Positions 1 to 7,705 of a stretch of DNA of 52,632 nucleotides are shown here, piece by piece. The notes beneath the pieces were generated by a model. That model ran no database searches. It was given only the letters and a program-made list of their open reading frames with translations, and was not told the DNA's origin. How positions within the stretch are numbered: position 1 is the stretch's first letter; every line of letters begins with the position of its first letter. The stretch comes from CAYOHP01 sp964403795 [NCBI: uncultured bacterium] (GTDB lineage: Bacteria; Muiribacteriota; UBA6191; CAZXTJ01): assembly GCA_964403795.1 (NCBI GenBank), contig CAYOHP010000030.1, positions 1,728 through 54,359 of the forward strand. Direction: 5' to 3'. Both the position numbers and the translations under genes were made by a program.

Positions 1-356
1 TAGGCCACTACCCCGGGCTCCCGGGTCAGGGCCGCATGGGCCCGGGCCAGGAAGTCCCGGTGCAGCAGGTCGTCGTCCTGGTGCACCACCAGGTAGCGCC
101 CCCGGGCCTCCTCGGCGACGGCCCGGAAATTCTGCATGGCGATCAGGTTCCGGGGCTGACGGACGCTGCGCACCCTGGGATCGGGGTAGTTCGCCAGGAA
201 CCCCGGGGTGTCGTCGGTCGAACAGTTGTCCGAGACCACGATCTCGAAGTCGGCGAAGCTCTGCCGGCACAGGTGCGCCAGGCAGCTCTCGAGGAAGCCG
301 CGCCGGTTGTAGGTCGGCACCGCCACCGTGAAGAAGGGTTGCTCGGCCTCGCTCAT
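1..356 (-). CDS. Family 2 glycosyltransferase, N-terminal part (cut by window edge)
   Basis: Reading leftwards from ATG at 356, the first 118 residues are a GT2 (GT-A fold) N-terminus: FTVAVPTYNRRGFLESCL at residues 8-25, then IVVSDNCSTDD, the nucleotide-binding Asp, and HQDDD, the DxD-type metal-binding motif. The enzyme would transfer an NDP-sugar onto a growing surface glycan at the cytoplasmic face of the membrane. The C-terminus lies outside the window. There is no Shine-Dalgarno; a TAGATT box ends 7 nt before the ATG, so the mRNA may be leaderless. It is divergent from the SDR gene at 512 and adjoins a CDP-sugar locus, so a role in the same glycan is likely. The acceptor and donor cannot be told. 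Confidence 0.85.
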   Translation of the reverse strand, partial: MSEAEQPFFTVAVPTYNRRGFLESCLAHLCRQSFADFEIVVSDNCSTDDTPGFLANYPDPRVRSVRQPRNLIAMQNFRAVAEEARGRYLVVHQDDDLLHRDFLARAHAALTREPGVVA

Positions 357-363
357 GGCCGCC

Positions 364-369
364 AATCTA
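364..369 (-). promoter_or_regulatory. -10-like box TAGATT of a possibly leaderless GT2 transcript
   Basis: TAGATT (read leftwards) ends 7 nt before the GT2 ATG at 356, and no Shine-Dalgarno lies between them. This is the spacing expected when the first transcribed base is at or near the start codon. No good -35 hexamer is seen. Confidence 0.45.
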
Positions 370-418
370 CCGGACCGGGCCGGAACCTGGCCAGGCCGCG
401 CCGCCCCGGTCCCTTCCG

Positions 419-448
419 TTGACCCTCGTCCCGCGCCGGACCGAGAAT
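419..448 (+). promoter_or_regulatory. Sigma70-type promoter of the SDR gene
   Basis: TTGACC at 419-424 and GAGAAT at 443-448 are separated by 18 bp, which is a plausible -35/-10 pair. It would give a leader of about 55 nt carrying the AGGAGG ribosome binding site at 500-505 before the ATG at 512. Confidence 0.45.
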
Positions 449-511
449 GCCGATCCCGGCCGGCCCCGCCAACCCGGCGGCCCAGGGCCGGCATCCCCCA
501 GGAGGATCCGC

Positions 512-1432
512 ATGGCGAGCCCGGGAACGGTGATGGTGACCGGCGCCACCGGCCTGGTGGGTCGGCCCCTGGTGCGCCACCTCCTCTCCCGCGGCCACCG
601 GGTGCTGGCGGTGGCCCGGCGCCCCGGCGAGGCCCGGCCGGGTCTCGATGGGATCGCCGCCGACCTCTCCGACCCGAGCGCCGCCGCCGCCCTGGTCGCC
701 GAGCTCCGCCCCGACGCCCTGGTCCACCTGGCCTGGACCACCGAGCACGGCGCCTACTGGACCGACCCCGGCAACGCCCGCTGGCTCGAGGCCGGCAAGG
801 CCATGGTCGAAGCCTTCCACCGCTCCGGCGGCCGGCGCCTGGTCGTCGCCGGCACCTGCGCCGAGTACCGTTGGGACGGCTCCGACTGCGACGAGACCTC
901 TACCCCGCTCGAGCCCCACACGCCCTATGGCGAGGCCAAGGCCGCCCTCTTCGCCTTCTGCCGCCAACTCTCCGCCCGTCACGGCCTGTCCTTCGCCTGG
1001 GCCCGCATCTTCCTGACCTTCGGACCCGGCGAGCACCCGGGGCGGCTGGTTCCCCAGGTCCTCTCGAAGCTGCTCCGGGGCGAGCGCGCCCGGCTCACCC
1101 TGGGCACCCAGGTGCGCGACTTCCTCTTCAGCGAGGACCTCGCCGACGCCTTCCGGGCCCTCGTCGATTCCGATCTCCAGGGCGCCGTGAACCTGGGATC
1201 GGGGGAACCCATGGCGCTCCGCGACTTCGTCATCCGGCTGGCCCGCCGCCTCGACCGGGAGGACCTCCTCGACTTCGGAGCGATCCCCGACCGGCCCGGG
1301 GACCCTGCCCGGCTGGTCCCGGTCCTCGACCGGCTCCACCGCGATCTCGGCTGGCGCCCGCCCACCGGACTCGACCAAGCCCTCGACCGCACCGTGGCTG
1401 CGGCCCGGGCCGCCTCGGCCCCGCCCGGCTGA
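512..1432 (+). CDS. NAD(P)-dependent epimerase/dehydratase (probable NDP-sugar 4-ketoreductase)
   Basis: This 306-residue extended SDR has an N-terminal Rossmann motif VMVTGATGLVG and the active-site YGEAK (YxxxK). The stretch AGTCAEYRW before the YxxxK resembles sugar 4-ketoreductases such as CDP-abequose/paratose synthases and dTDP-6-deoxyhexose reductases. It probably reduces the C4 keto group of the CDP-6-deoxy sugar made by the genes on the other strand; that substrate is inferred from context. The open frame extends upstream to 419, but the ATG at 512 was chosen because AGGAGG lies 6 nt before it and the Rossmann motif follows at once. It converges with the methyltransferase ending at 1485. 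A plain NDP-sugar epimerase is the alternative. Confidence 0.85.
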   Translation: MASPGTVMVTGATGLVGRPLVRHLLSRGHRVLAVARRPGEARPGLDGIAADLSDPSAAAALVAELRPDALVHLAWTTEHGAYWTDPGNARWLEAGKAMVEAFHRSGGRRLVVAGTCAEYRWDGSDCDETSTPLEPHTPYGEAKAALFAFCRQLSARHGLSFAWARIFLTFGPGEHPGRLVPQVLSKLLRGERARLTLGTQVRDFLFSEDLADAFRALVDSDLQGAVNLGSGEPMALRDFVIRLARRLDREDLLDFGAIPDRPGDPARLVPVLDRLHRDLGWRPPTGLDQALDRTVAAARAASAPPG

Positions 1433-1484
1433 GTCCATCGGCCCCGGCCCCTCGGGCTCCCTCGGCCCCAGGACCCTCCAGCCC

Positions 1485-2690
1485 TCAGCCCCCTGGTCCT
1501 CGCGACTCCCCCGGCGCCCGCAGCACCACCAGCTCGGCCCCCACCCCCATGTCCCGGCAGGCGGCCCGGATCTCGTCCTCGTACTCGGGATTGAGCACCA
1601 CCACCTTCGGCGCCGGCCGCTCCCGGAGCACCTCCGGCGCCACGATGGGGATCGCCGAGCCCGGCAGGTGGTTGCCCCACTTCCGCGGGTTGACGTCCAC
1701 CACGAAAGGCGTGACCTCGGTGGTGATCCCGAGCAGGTCGGCCAGGGCCACCGCCTTGGCCCCCGCCCCCCACATCGGTACCGGGTCTCCCCGTTCCCGC
1801 GCACCCTCGAAGATCCCCGCCACCTGCTCCCGCCACCCGGGAAGCGCGGCCGCGAACCGCTGCACCTGGTCCGCCACCTCCGCCGCCTCGCGGTCCCGGT
1901 CCGGAGGAGGCCGCGCCCCCGCGGTCCCGAGCCCGGCCTCCACCCAGAGGTACTGCCCCCCGAACAGGTCGCCGCTCCGGAGGATCGCCATCCCGGCCCG
2001 CTCGAAGGCCTCGGCCAGGGCCGGCCGGGTGAAGTACGAGCAGTGCTCGTAGTAGACGTCCCAGAAGGCCATCGACCGCAGCGACCAAGCGGCGCTGGGC
2101 ACCTCGAGGAAGATCGTCGACGCCCCTCCCCGGGCCGCCGCCGCCAGCGAGGCCACGAAACCCACCGGGTCCTCCACGTGCTCGAGCACGTGCCGGCTGA
2201 AGACGAAGTCGCCGGACCTGGCGGCGTGCTGGGGCCCGAAGCGGTCCCTCACGATCTCGATGCCCTCGTCGGCGAAGAGGTCCGCGGCATGGGGCCAGCT
2301 CGGCTCGAAGCCGACCCCCGAGTTCCCGCCCTTGCGGCACAGCATGCGCAGATATCCGGCGTCTCCCGAGCCGATCTCCACCACCCGCTTGCCCTGGAGC
2401 CGATAGCGCTCCACCAGATCGGCGACGGCCGCCTCGGTGGCCCGGGCGAAGGTGGCCGAGAGCATCTGGCTGGCCTCGTAGGGGGCGCTGTAGTCGAGCC
2501 GACCGGGATCGAAGACCGCGTTCCAGATCATGCCGCAGCCGCGACACGACCGGAGCTCGATGTCCCCCCGGGGGACCGCCCGGGCCCGGGCCTCGCTCGG
2601 CATCACGAACTGCTGCTGGGTGACCACGCCCCGGTGCACCAGGAACGGGTCCTCGCCGCGCCGGCCGCAGACCGGGCAGTCGGGTCCCAT
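1485..2690 (-). CDS. SAM-dependent sugar C-methyltransferase (Methyltransf_13/23/14 architecture)
   Basis: The 401-residue protein has the three-part layout of NDP-hexose C-methyltransferases. An N-terminal zinc site (CPVCG ... CRGCG) is followed by a class I SAM domain (VVEIGSGDAGYL, then VFSRHVLEHVEDP). A C-terminal Rossmann-like domain begins near PMWGAGAKAVALADLLG. The YYEHCSYF segment matches the YxEH region that supplies catalytic Tyr/Glu/His in TcaB9/KijD1. It would add a methyl branch to an NDP-keto-sugar. It is the last gene of the rfbF operon and a paralogue of the C-terminal half of the 3268-5619 protein. ATG at 2690 was chosen; a GTG about 33 nt upstream in frame, which would leave the gene clear of its neighbour, is an alternative start. 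Confidence 0.85.
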   Translation of the reverse strand: MGPDCPVCGRRGEDPFLVHRGVVTQQQFVMPSEARARAVPRGDIELRSCRGCGMIWNAVFDPGRLDYSAPYEASQMLSATFARATEAAVADLVERYRLQGKRVVEIGSGDAGYLRMLCRKGGNSGVGFEPSWPHAADLFADEGIEIVRDRFGPQHAARSGDFVFSRHVLEHVEDPVGFVASLAAAARGGASTIFLEVPSAAWSLRSMAFWDVYYEHCSYFTRPALAEAFERAGMAILRSGDLFGGQYLWVEAGLGTAGARPPPDRDREAAEVADQVQRFAAALPGWREQVAGIFEGARERGDPVPMWGAGAKAVALADLLGITTEVTPFVVDVNPRKWGNHLPGSAIPIVAPEVLRERPAPKVVVLNPEYEDEIRAACRDMGVGAELVVLRAPGESRGPGG

Positions 2691-2740
2691 CGACCGCGCC
2701 GTCCTCGCCTCCTCTGCCGACACCCTGGCTCCCCTCGTCC

Positions 2741-3271
2741 TCACCACGCGAAGTCGGGATACGTCCTGTCCCGGTCCGAGATCACCTGCGGCGGCTCCGG
2801 CCACGGGATCCCCAACCCCGGATCGTCGAATCGCAGGCCCCGCCCCGCATCCGGCACATGCGGCATGTCCATCTGGTAGAGCAGCTCGCTCGAATCCTCC
2901 AGGGTCAGGAAGCCGTGGGCCACCCCCCCCGGCAGGAAGACCGACACCCCGTTCTCGGCCGAGAGCTCCAGCGCATGCCAGCTCCGGTAGCTCGGCGACC
3001 CCCGACGCACGTCCACGATCACGTCGAAGACCCGACCCCGGGTGCAGCGCACCAGCTTCGTCTCCAGATGGGGGGAAGGCTGGTAGTGCATCCCCCGGAG
3101 CGTCCCCCGGCGCCGGTTGAACGAGGCCGTGCTCTGGCTCACACGGTGCGCCAGGCCGGCGGCCTCGAAGGTCTCGGCGCAGAAGGTGCGCACCAGCCAA
3201 CCGCGCTCGTCCTCGCGCCGCTCCGGGTGGATCTCGAAGAGGCCGTCGATCCGGGTGGGGACGAGCTTCAC
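2741..3271 (-). CDS. rfbC: RmlC/RfbC-like NDP-4-keto-6-deoxyhexose 3,5-epimerase
   Basis: The 176-residue cupin matches dTDP-4-dehydrorhamnose 3,5-epimerases throughout. It has RGMHYQ with the catalytic His, VFDVIVDVRRGSPSY, FLPGGVAHGF and ELLYQMD. It would epimerise C3 and/or C5 of the 4-keto-6-deoxy sugar. Because the locus uses a CDP-glucose dehydratase, the real substrate is probably a CDP-linked, perhaps C-methylated sugar; the symbol refers to the family only. The GTG start at 3271 overlaps the stop of the preceding fusion gene in the form GTGA, a sign of translational coupling. An ATG start is absent, but the N-terminus LVPTRIDGLFEIHPERREDERGW lines up with the family without extension. 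Confidence 0.85.
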   Translation of the reverse strand: MKLVPTRIDGLFEIHPERREDERGWLVRTFCAETFEAAGLAHRVSQSTASFNRRRGTLRGMHYQPSPHLETKLVRCTRGRVFDVIVDVRRGSPSYRSWHALELSAENGVSVFLPGGVAHGFLTLEDSSELLYQMDMPHVPDAGRGLRFDDPGLGIPWPEPPQVISDRDRTYPDFAW

Positions 3272-5619
3272 GCCAGGATCCGCACCTCGGGCACCGCGGT
3301 CACGAAGCGACCGCCCCAGCCGCGGATGCCCGCCATCTGCTGGCGGATCTCGGCCTCCAGGTTCCAGGGCAGGATCAGCAGGTAGTCGGGCCGCGTCTCG
3401 AAGATGTGCTCGGGAGGTCGCACCGGGATATGGCTCCCGGGCAGGCAGCGCCCCTGCTTGACCGGATTGCGGTCCACCACGTAGGGAAGGCTCTCGGCCG
3501 TGACCCCGCAGTAGTTGAGGAGGGTGTTGCCCTTGGCCGCCGCCCCGTACCCGGCCACCGTCGCCCCCTCGGCACGGGCCCGGGCGAAGAACTCCCGGAC
3601 CCCGGCGCGCACCGCCTCGGCCCGTGCCCCGAAACCCTGGTAGGTGGCGGGGTCCGCCAGCCCGGCGGCCCGTTCCCGCGCCAGCAGCGCTGCCACCGAA
3701 GGCCGCTCCCCATGACGCGCCTCCCGGCGGCACACGAAGGTGCGCAGGCTGCCTCCATGGGTGGGCAGCTCGGCGACGTCGAAGACCCGGAGCCCATGAC
3801 GCGCCATGGCCCCGGACACCGCCAGGAGCGAGAGGTAGGAGAAATGCTCGTGGTAGATGGTGTCGAACTGCACCTCCTGGATCAGGCGGAGCAGGTGGGG
3901 GTACTCGAGGCTGACCACCCCCTCGGGGGCGAGCAGGGCGGCGAGCCCGGCGCAGAAGTCGCCCAGGTCCGGCACGTGGGCGAGCACGTTGTTCCCGATC
4001 ACCAGATCCGCGGGCTTCCGCTCCTCCCGGAGCTCCCGAGCCATGGCGGCCCCGAAGAACCGGACCAGGGTGGGCACCCCGGCCGCCTCGGCCACCGCCG
4101 CCACGTTGGCGGCCGGCTCGATCCCCAGGACCGGGATGCCGCGGTCGACGAAGTTCCGGAGCAGGTAGCCGTCGTTGGAGGCGACTTCCACCACGAACGA
4201 CTGCGGCCCCAGGCGGAAGCGTTCCACCAGCTCGCCGACCAGCCGGGCGCTGTGCTCCAGCCAACTCTGGGAATACGACGAGAAGTAGGCGTACTCGGTG
4301 AAGAGCTCGGCCGGGTCGATCACATGGTCGAGCTGCACCAGGAGGCATGCCTCGCAGAGCCGGGCCCGGAGCGGGAAGGCCCGCTCGTCGCCCAGCCGGT
4401 CCGGGGGCAGGTAGGCGTTGGCACTCGGCATGGACCCGAGGTCGAGGAAGAGCCGGGTATTCCGGCTCCCGCAGGAACGGCAGGCGAAGGTCTCGCCGCC
4501 CACCGGTTGCTCCCTCCGGGCCTTCCCCGTCTCCGACCTCTTCCGTCCCGCGCCCCTGGCGTACTCCGTGATCTGCTGCCGCGTGATCTCCCGTGCCGAC
4601 TCGCCGGACCGCCAGCGGCGGTGCCATTCCACGGTGGCATCCAGGGTCCGCGCCAGGTTCCAGCGCGGCTTCCATCCCAGGCTCCGCCGGGCCAGGCCGG
4701 CATCCAGCTCGAGATGGGGATTCTCCGGCATCTCCGGCACCGGTTCGTGGCGAACCTCTCCCGAGCCCCAGCGCTCCCGGATCCCCGCCACCACGGTCTC
4801 GACCGGCACCGAGCCGGCCCTGCCCGGCCCCAGGTTCAGCGCCTCGGGCACCCGTCCCGGGTCGGCCGCGAGCATCTCGGCCACCCGCAGATAGCCCGAG
4901 AGCGGATCGAGCACGTGCTGCCAGGGCCGGATCGCCGCCGGGCAGCGGAGCACCACCGGCTCTCCCCGGGAGAACGCCGCCAGCACGTCGGGCACCAGTC
5001 GCCCCGGGGTGAAATCGCCGCCGCCCAGCACATTGCCGGCCCTCAGCGTGCGGACCTCGACCCCGAGCCCTGCGAGGAAGCTCCGCCGATAAGCAGCCAC
5101 CGCCAGCTCGGTGGCGGCCTTGGAAGCCGAATAGGGATCCTCGCCCCCCAGCGGGTCGCGCTCCCGGCAAGGCCGGGCCTGGTGCTCGTAGACCTTGTCG
5201 GTGGTCGCGACCACGACCTGGCGCGGGCCGCGCCCGGCCACGGCCAGCCGGCGCACCGCCTCGAGCAGGTGCACCGTTCCCATCACGTTCGAGCCGAAGG
5301 TCTCCACCGGCTCCCGGTATCCCCGGGGCACCAGCGCCTGGGCCGCCAGGTGGAAGACCACCTCGGGCTCCTCCCGGCAGAGCACGTCCTCGACCGCACC
5401 CTGGTCGCGGAGATCGACCAGGTGGGAGCCGAGATCGCCCCAGGGCGAGAGCAGCGTGAAGAGCGAAGGCTCGGTGTCGGGAGCCAGCGAGAGCCCGCAC
5501 ACCCGGGCGCCGAGTTCCTGGAGCCAGAGCGCGAGCCAGCTCCCCTTGAAGCCGGTGTGCCCGGTGACCAGTACCCGCCGGCCCCGCCAGGAAGCCGGGT
5601 TCAGTCCCAGATCTTCCAC
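3268..5619 (-). CDS. rfbG: CDP-glucose 4,6-dehydratase fused to sugar C-methyltransferase
   Basis: One open frame of 783 residues carries two complete enzymes. Residues 1 to about 360 are Rfb[52 protein letters not shown] with the YxxxK pair, [10 protein letters not shown] and [14 protein letters not shown]. Residues about 374-783 are a C-methyltransferase: [11 protein letters not shown] zinc site, [15 protein letters not shown] motif, NNVLAHVPD, the catalytic-type YHEHFSYL, and a C-terminal [16 protein letters not shown] domain. RfbG should convert CDP-glucose to CDP-4-keto-6-deoxyglucose, and the second half would methylate the product. The linker of about 14 residues ([14 protein letters not shown]) has no stop. 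A ribosome site and GTG at 4503 could also give a free methyltransferase. The GTG start at 5619 overlaps rfbF by 19 nt. A lost stop codon or assembly error is the alternative to a true fusion. Confidence 0.85.
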   Translation of the reverse strand: MEDLGLNPASWRGRRVLVTGHTGFKGSWLALWLQELGARVCGLSLAPDTEPSLFTLLSPWGDLGSHLVDLRDQGAVEDVLCREEPEVVFHLAAQALVPRGYREPVETFGSNVMGTVHLLEAVRRLAVAGRGPRQVVVATTDKVYEHQARPCRERDPLGGEDPYSASKAATELAVAAYRRSFLAGLGVEVRTLRAGNVLGGGDFTPGRLVPDVLAAFSRGEPVVLRCPAAIRPWQHVLDPLSGYLRVAEMLAADPGRVPEALNLGPGRAGSVPVETVVAGIRERWGSGEVRHEPVPEMPENPHLELDAGLARRSLGWKPRWNLARTLDATVEWHRRWRSGESAREITRQQITEYARGAGRKRSETGKARREQPVGGETFACRSCGSRNTRLFLDLGSMPSANAYLPPDRLGDERAFPLRARLCEACLLVQLDHVIDPAELFTEYAYFSSYSQSWLEHSARLVGELVERFRLGPQSFVVEVASNDGYLLRNFVDRGIPVLGIEPAANVAAVAEAAGVPTLVRFFGAAMARELREERKPADLVIGNNVLAHVPDLGDFCAGLAALLAPEGVVSLEYPHLLRLIQEVQFDTIYHEHFSYLSLLAVSGAMARHGLRVFDVAELPTHGGSLRTFVCRREARHGERPSVAALLARERAAGLADPATYQGFGARAEAVRAGVREFFARARAEGATVAGYGAAAKGNTLLNYCGVTAESLPYVVDRNPVKQGRCLPGSHIPVRPPEHIFETRPDYLLILPWNLEAEIRQQMAGIRGWGGRFVTAVPEVRILA
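4501..4517 (-). promoter_or_regulatory. Internal ribosome binding site and GTG inside the rfbG-methyltransferase fusion
   Basis: GGAGG at 4517-4513 lies 9 nt before an in-frame GTG at 4503-4501, exactly at the junction of the dehydratase and methyltransferase domains. It would start a 411-residue stand-alone methyltransferase, a normal length for the family. It looks like the start of a once separate gene. Confidence 0.45.
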
Positions 5620-6374
5620 GGTGCCGAACCCCTCTTCCACAGCGAGTCGAGGAGTTCCTTCTCGCGCAGGGTGTCCATGGGCTGCCAGAACCCGTCGTGG
5701 CGCCAGGCGGCCATCTGGCCCTGGGCCACCAGCTGCTCCATGGGCCGGTGCTCCCAGGAGGTCTCGTCGCCTTCGATCAGGTCGAGGACCCCGGTCTCGA
5801 GGCAGAAGAACCCGCCGTTGATCATGCCCGAGGTGGCCTGGGGCTTCTCCTCGAAGGCCGCCACCCGGTGCTCCTCGAGCACGCAGCGCCCGAAGCGGGC
5901 CGGGGGCCGGACCACCGTCATGGTGGCTTTCAGTCCATGACTTCGATGGAAGGCGAGCTGGGCTTTCACGTCCACGTCGGAGAGCCCGTCCCCGTAGGTC
6001 AGGCAGAAGGTCTCGCCCGGCGTCAGGTACCGCGCCACCCGCTTCAGCCTCCCGCCGGTCTGGGTGTCGGCCCCGGTGTCCACCAGGGTGACCTTCCACG
6101 GCTCGGTCCGGGAATGGTGGTACTCGATCCGGTTCTCGCCGAGGTCCATGGTCACGTCGGTGGTGTGGAGGAAGTAGTTGGCGAAGAACTCCTTGATCAC
6201 ATAGCCCTTGTACCCGAGGCAGATCACGAAGTCGGTGAGCCCGTGGGCCGCGTAGATCTTCATGATGTGCCAGAGGATGGGCAAGCCGCCGATCTCGACC
6301 ATGGGCTTGGGGCGGAGGTTCGACTCCTCCGAGATGCGGGTGCCGCGTCCGCCGGCCAGGATGACGACCTTCAT
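5601..6374 (-). CDS. rfbF: Glucose-1-phosphate cytidylyltransferase
   Basis: The 257-residue protein has the length usual for RfbF and matches it end to end. It has the nucleotidyltransferase loop [30 protein letters not shown], the hallmark [30 protein letters not shown] and [13 protein letters not shown]. It makes CDP-glucose from CTP and glucose-1-phosphate, the first committed step of CDP-6-deoxyhexose synthesis. It is the first gene of the minus-strand operon, behind a good promoter at 6417-6445, and its end overlaps the rfbG-fusion start. Identification is secure. Confidence 0.95.
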   Translation of the reverse strand: MKVVILAGGRGTRISEESNLRPKPMVEIGGLPILWHIMKIYAAHGLTDFVICLGYKGYVIKEFFANYFLHTTDVTMDLGENRIEYHHSRTEPWKVTLVDTGADTQTGGRLKRVARYLTPGETFCLTYGDGLSDVDVKAQLAFHRSHGLKATMTVVRPPARFGRCVLEEHRVAAFEEKPQATSGMINGGFFCLETGVLDLIEGDETSWEHRPMEQLVAQGQMAAWRHDGFWQPMDTLREKELLDSLWKRGSAPWKIWD

Positions 6375-6416
6375 GGTGGTGGGGGCTCCGGGCCTCCCGG
6401 GCCCGGACCTCGCCCG

Positions 6417-6445
6417 ACCCTATCACGGCGGCCCGAGGCCGACAA
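6417..6445 (-). promoter_or_regulatory. Sigma70-type promoter of the rfbF operon
   Basis: Read leftwards, TTGTCG (6445-6440) is followed after 17 bp by TAGGGT (6422-6417). This is one of the best promoters in the window. It lies about 40 nt before the rfbF ATG and would drive rfbF, the rfbG fusion, rfbC and the second methyltransferase. Confidence 0.6.
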
Positions 6446-6466
6446 CTCCCGCCCAGGTACCGATGG

Positions 6467-6472
6467 CATACT
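6467..6472 (+). promoter_or_regulatory. -10-like box CATACT of the GT4 gene
   Basis: CATACT, preceded by TGG as in extended -10 elements, ends 8 nt before the ATG at 6481. There is no Shine-Dalgarno, so the GT4 transcript may be leaderless. It lies back to back with the rfbF promoter. Confidence 0.4.
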
Positions 6473-6480
6473 GGCTCCCC

Positions 6481-7644
6481 ATGTCCGAGCCCGTCGCCGC
6501 CTCCCGGCCCCTCTCGATCCTCTTCCTGTGCACCTCGCCGGGATGGGGCGGGCTCGAGATGTACCTGCCCAGGACCGGTCCCGGCCTCCTGGCGCGGGGC
6601 CACCGCCTCTCGGTCGCCTGCCGACGCGCCTCACGTCTCGAGGAAGGCTGCCACGAGGCCGGTCTGGCCACCCTCCCCATGCCGGCCGGGTGGTTCCGCT
6701 ACCCGGCCGTGTTCCGCCTGGCCTCCTGGATCCGGGAACGTGCCGTCGACGTGGTCCATGTGCACTGGTCCCGCGACCTGGGGCCGGCGGTGCTGGCGAC
6801 CCGGCTCGCGGGTCGAGGGGTCGTGGTCTTCACCGAGCACATGGGGAGCCGGCGCCGGAAGACCGACCCCTGGCACCGTTTCGTCTTCGCCCGGGTCGCC
6901 ATGGTGCTCGCCATCAGCGGAGTGGTGGAGGAACGCTGCCGGTCGGGGCTCCCGGTTCCCCCGGAACGGATCCGGAGGCTGTACTACGGCCTCGATACCG
7001 GGCGCTTCGACCCCTCCCGGGTGCTACCCCGGGAAGCCGGGCTCGCGGCCTTCGGCCTTCCCCCCGGACGTCGCTTCGTGGGGATGCTGGGCCGGATCTC
7101 CACCGCCAAGGGCCATGGGCTGCTGCTCGAGGCCTTCGCCCGGCTCGCCCCCAGCCAGCCCGATGTGGACCTGGTGTTCTTCGGCGACGCCACCGGCAGC
7201 CGCGGCGGGGAACCGGAGCTCGCCGCCAGGCTCGAGGCCAGGGCCCTGGAGCTGGGCCTCGCCGACCGCATGCACCTGCCGGGCTACACCCCGAGAGTGG
7301 CCGAGGCCAACGCCCTGCTCGAGGTCGCAGTGGTCGCCAGCCGGGACGAGGCCTTCGGGCTCACCGTGATCGAGGCCATGGCCATGGGGCGGGCGGTGGT
7401 GGGCTCGGCTTCCGGGGCCATTCCCGAGGTGGTGGAAGACGGCGTGACCGGACTGCTCTTCCCGCCCGAGGACCCGGAGGCCCTCTCGGCCTGCCTGGCC
7501 CGGCTGCTCACCGACCCGGACCTAGCGGCCCGACTCGGCGCCGCGGCCCGGGCCGGGGTCCTCGAACGCTTCTCCATGGCCGGCCACCTCGACGGTCTGG
7601 AGGCCGGGTACTCGGCCGCCACCCGTCCACCGGGAACCGCCTGA
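6481..7644 (+). CDS. Family 4 (GT-B) glycosyltransferase
   Basis: The 387-residue protein has an N-terminal acceptor domain (SILFLCTSPGWGGLE, VDVVHVHW, VVVFTEHMG) and a C-terminal nucleotide-sugar domain (FVGMLGRISTAKGH, then E290-x7-E298 in EAFGLTVIEAMAMG). These are the marks of retaining GT4 enzymes of the WaaG/WbaZ type. It probably adds a sugar to the glycan whose precursors are made by the neighbouring CDP-sugar genes. ATG 6481 was preferred over the in-frame ATG at 6463 because a -10-like CATACT sits between them, which would make 6463 untranscribed. Donor and acceptor are unknown. Confidence 0.85.
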   Translation: MSEPVAASRPLSILFLCTSPGWGGLEMYLPRTGPGLLARGHRLSVACRRASRLEEGCHEAGLATLPMPAGWFRYPAVFRLASWIRERAVDVVHVHWSRDLGPAVLATRLAGRGVVVFTEHMGSRRRKTDPWHRFVFARVAMVLAISGVVEERCRSGLPVPPERIRRLYYGLDTGRFDPSRVLPREAGLAAFGLPPGRRFVGMLGRISTAKGHGLLLEAFARLAPSQPDVDLVFFGDATGSRGGEPELAARLEARALELGLADRMHLPGYTPRVAEANALLEVAVVASRDEAFGLTVIEAMAMGRAVVGSASGAIPEVVEDGVTGLLFPPEDPEALSACLARLLTDPDLAARLGAAARAGVLERFSMAGHLDGLEAGYSAATRPPGTA

Positions 7645-7705
7645 GCGAGCCTCGCATCCCCTGCGGTCCCTGGCGGCAGGGACCGTCCTCGGTCACCATG
7701 GAGGC

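Noticed and set aside
5885-5941. GTCAT and ATGAC half-sites within rfbF
   Set aside because: The halves face the opposite way and are 36 bp apart inside a coding region, unlike the ATGAC-N6-GTCAT boxes.
5620-6603. Upstream extension of the rfbG-methyltransferase frame through rfbF
   Set aside because: Although open, this part encodes no domain and overlaps rfbF in another frame; RfbG begins near 5619.
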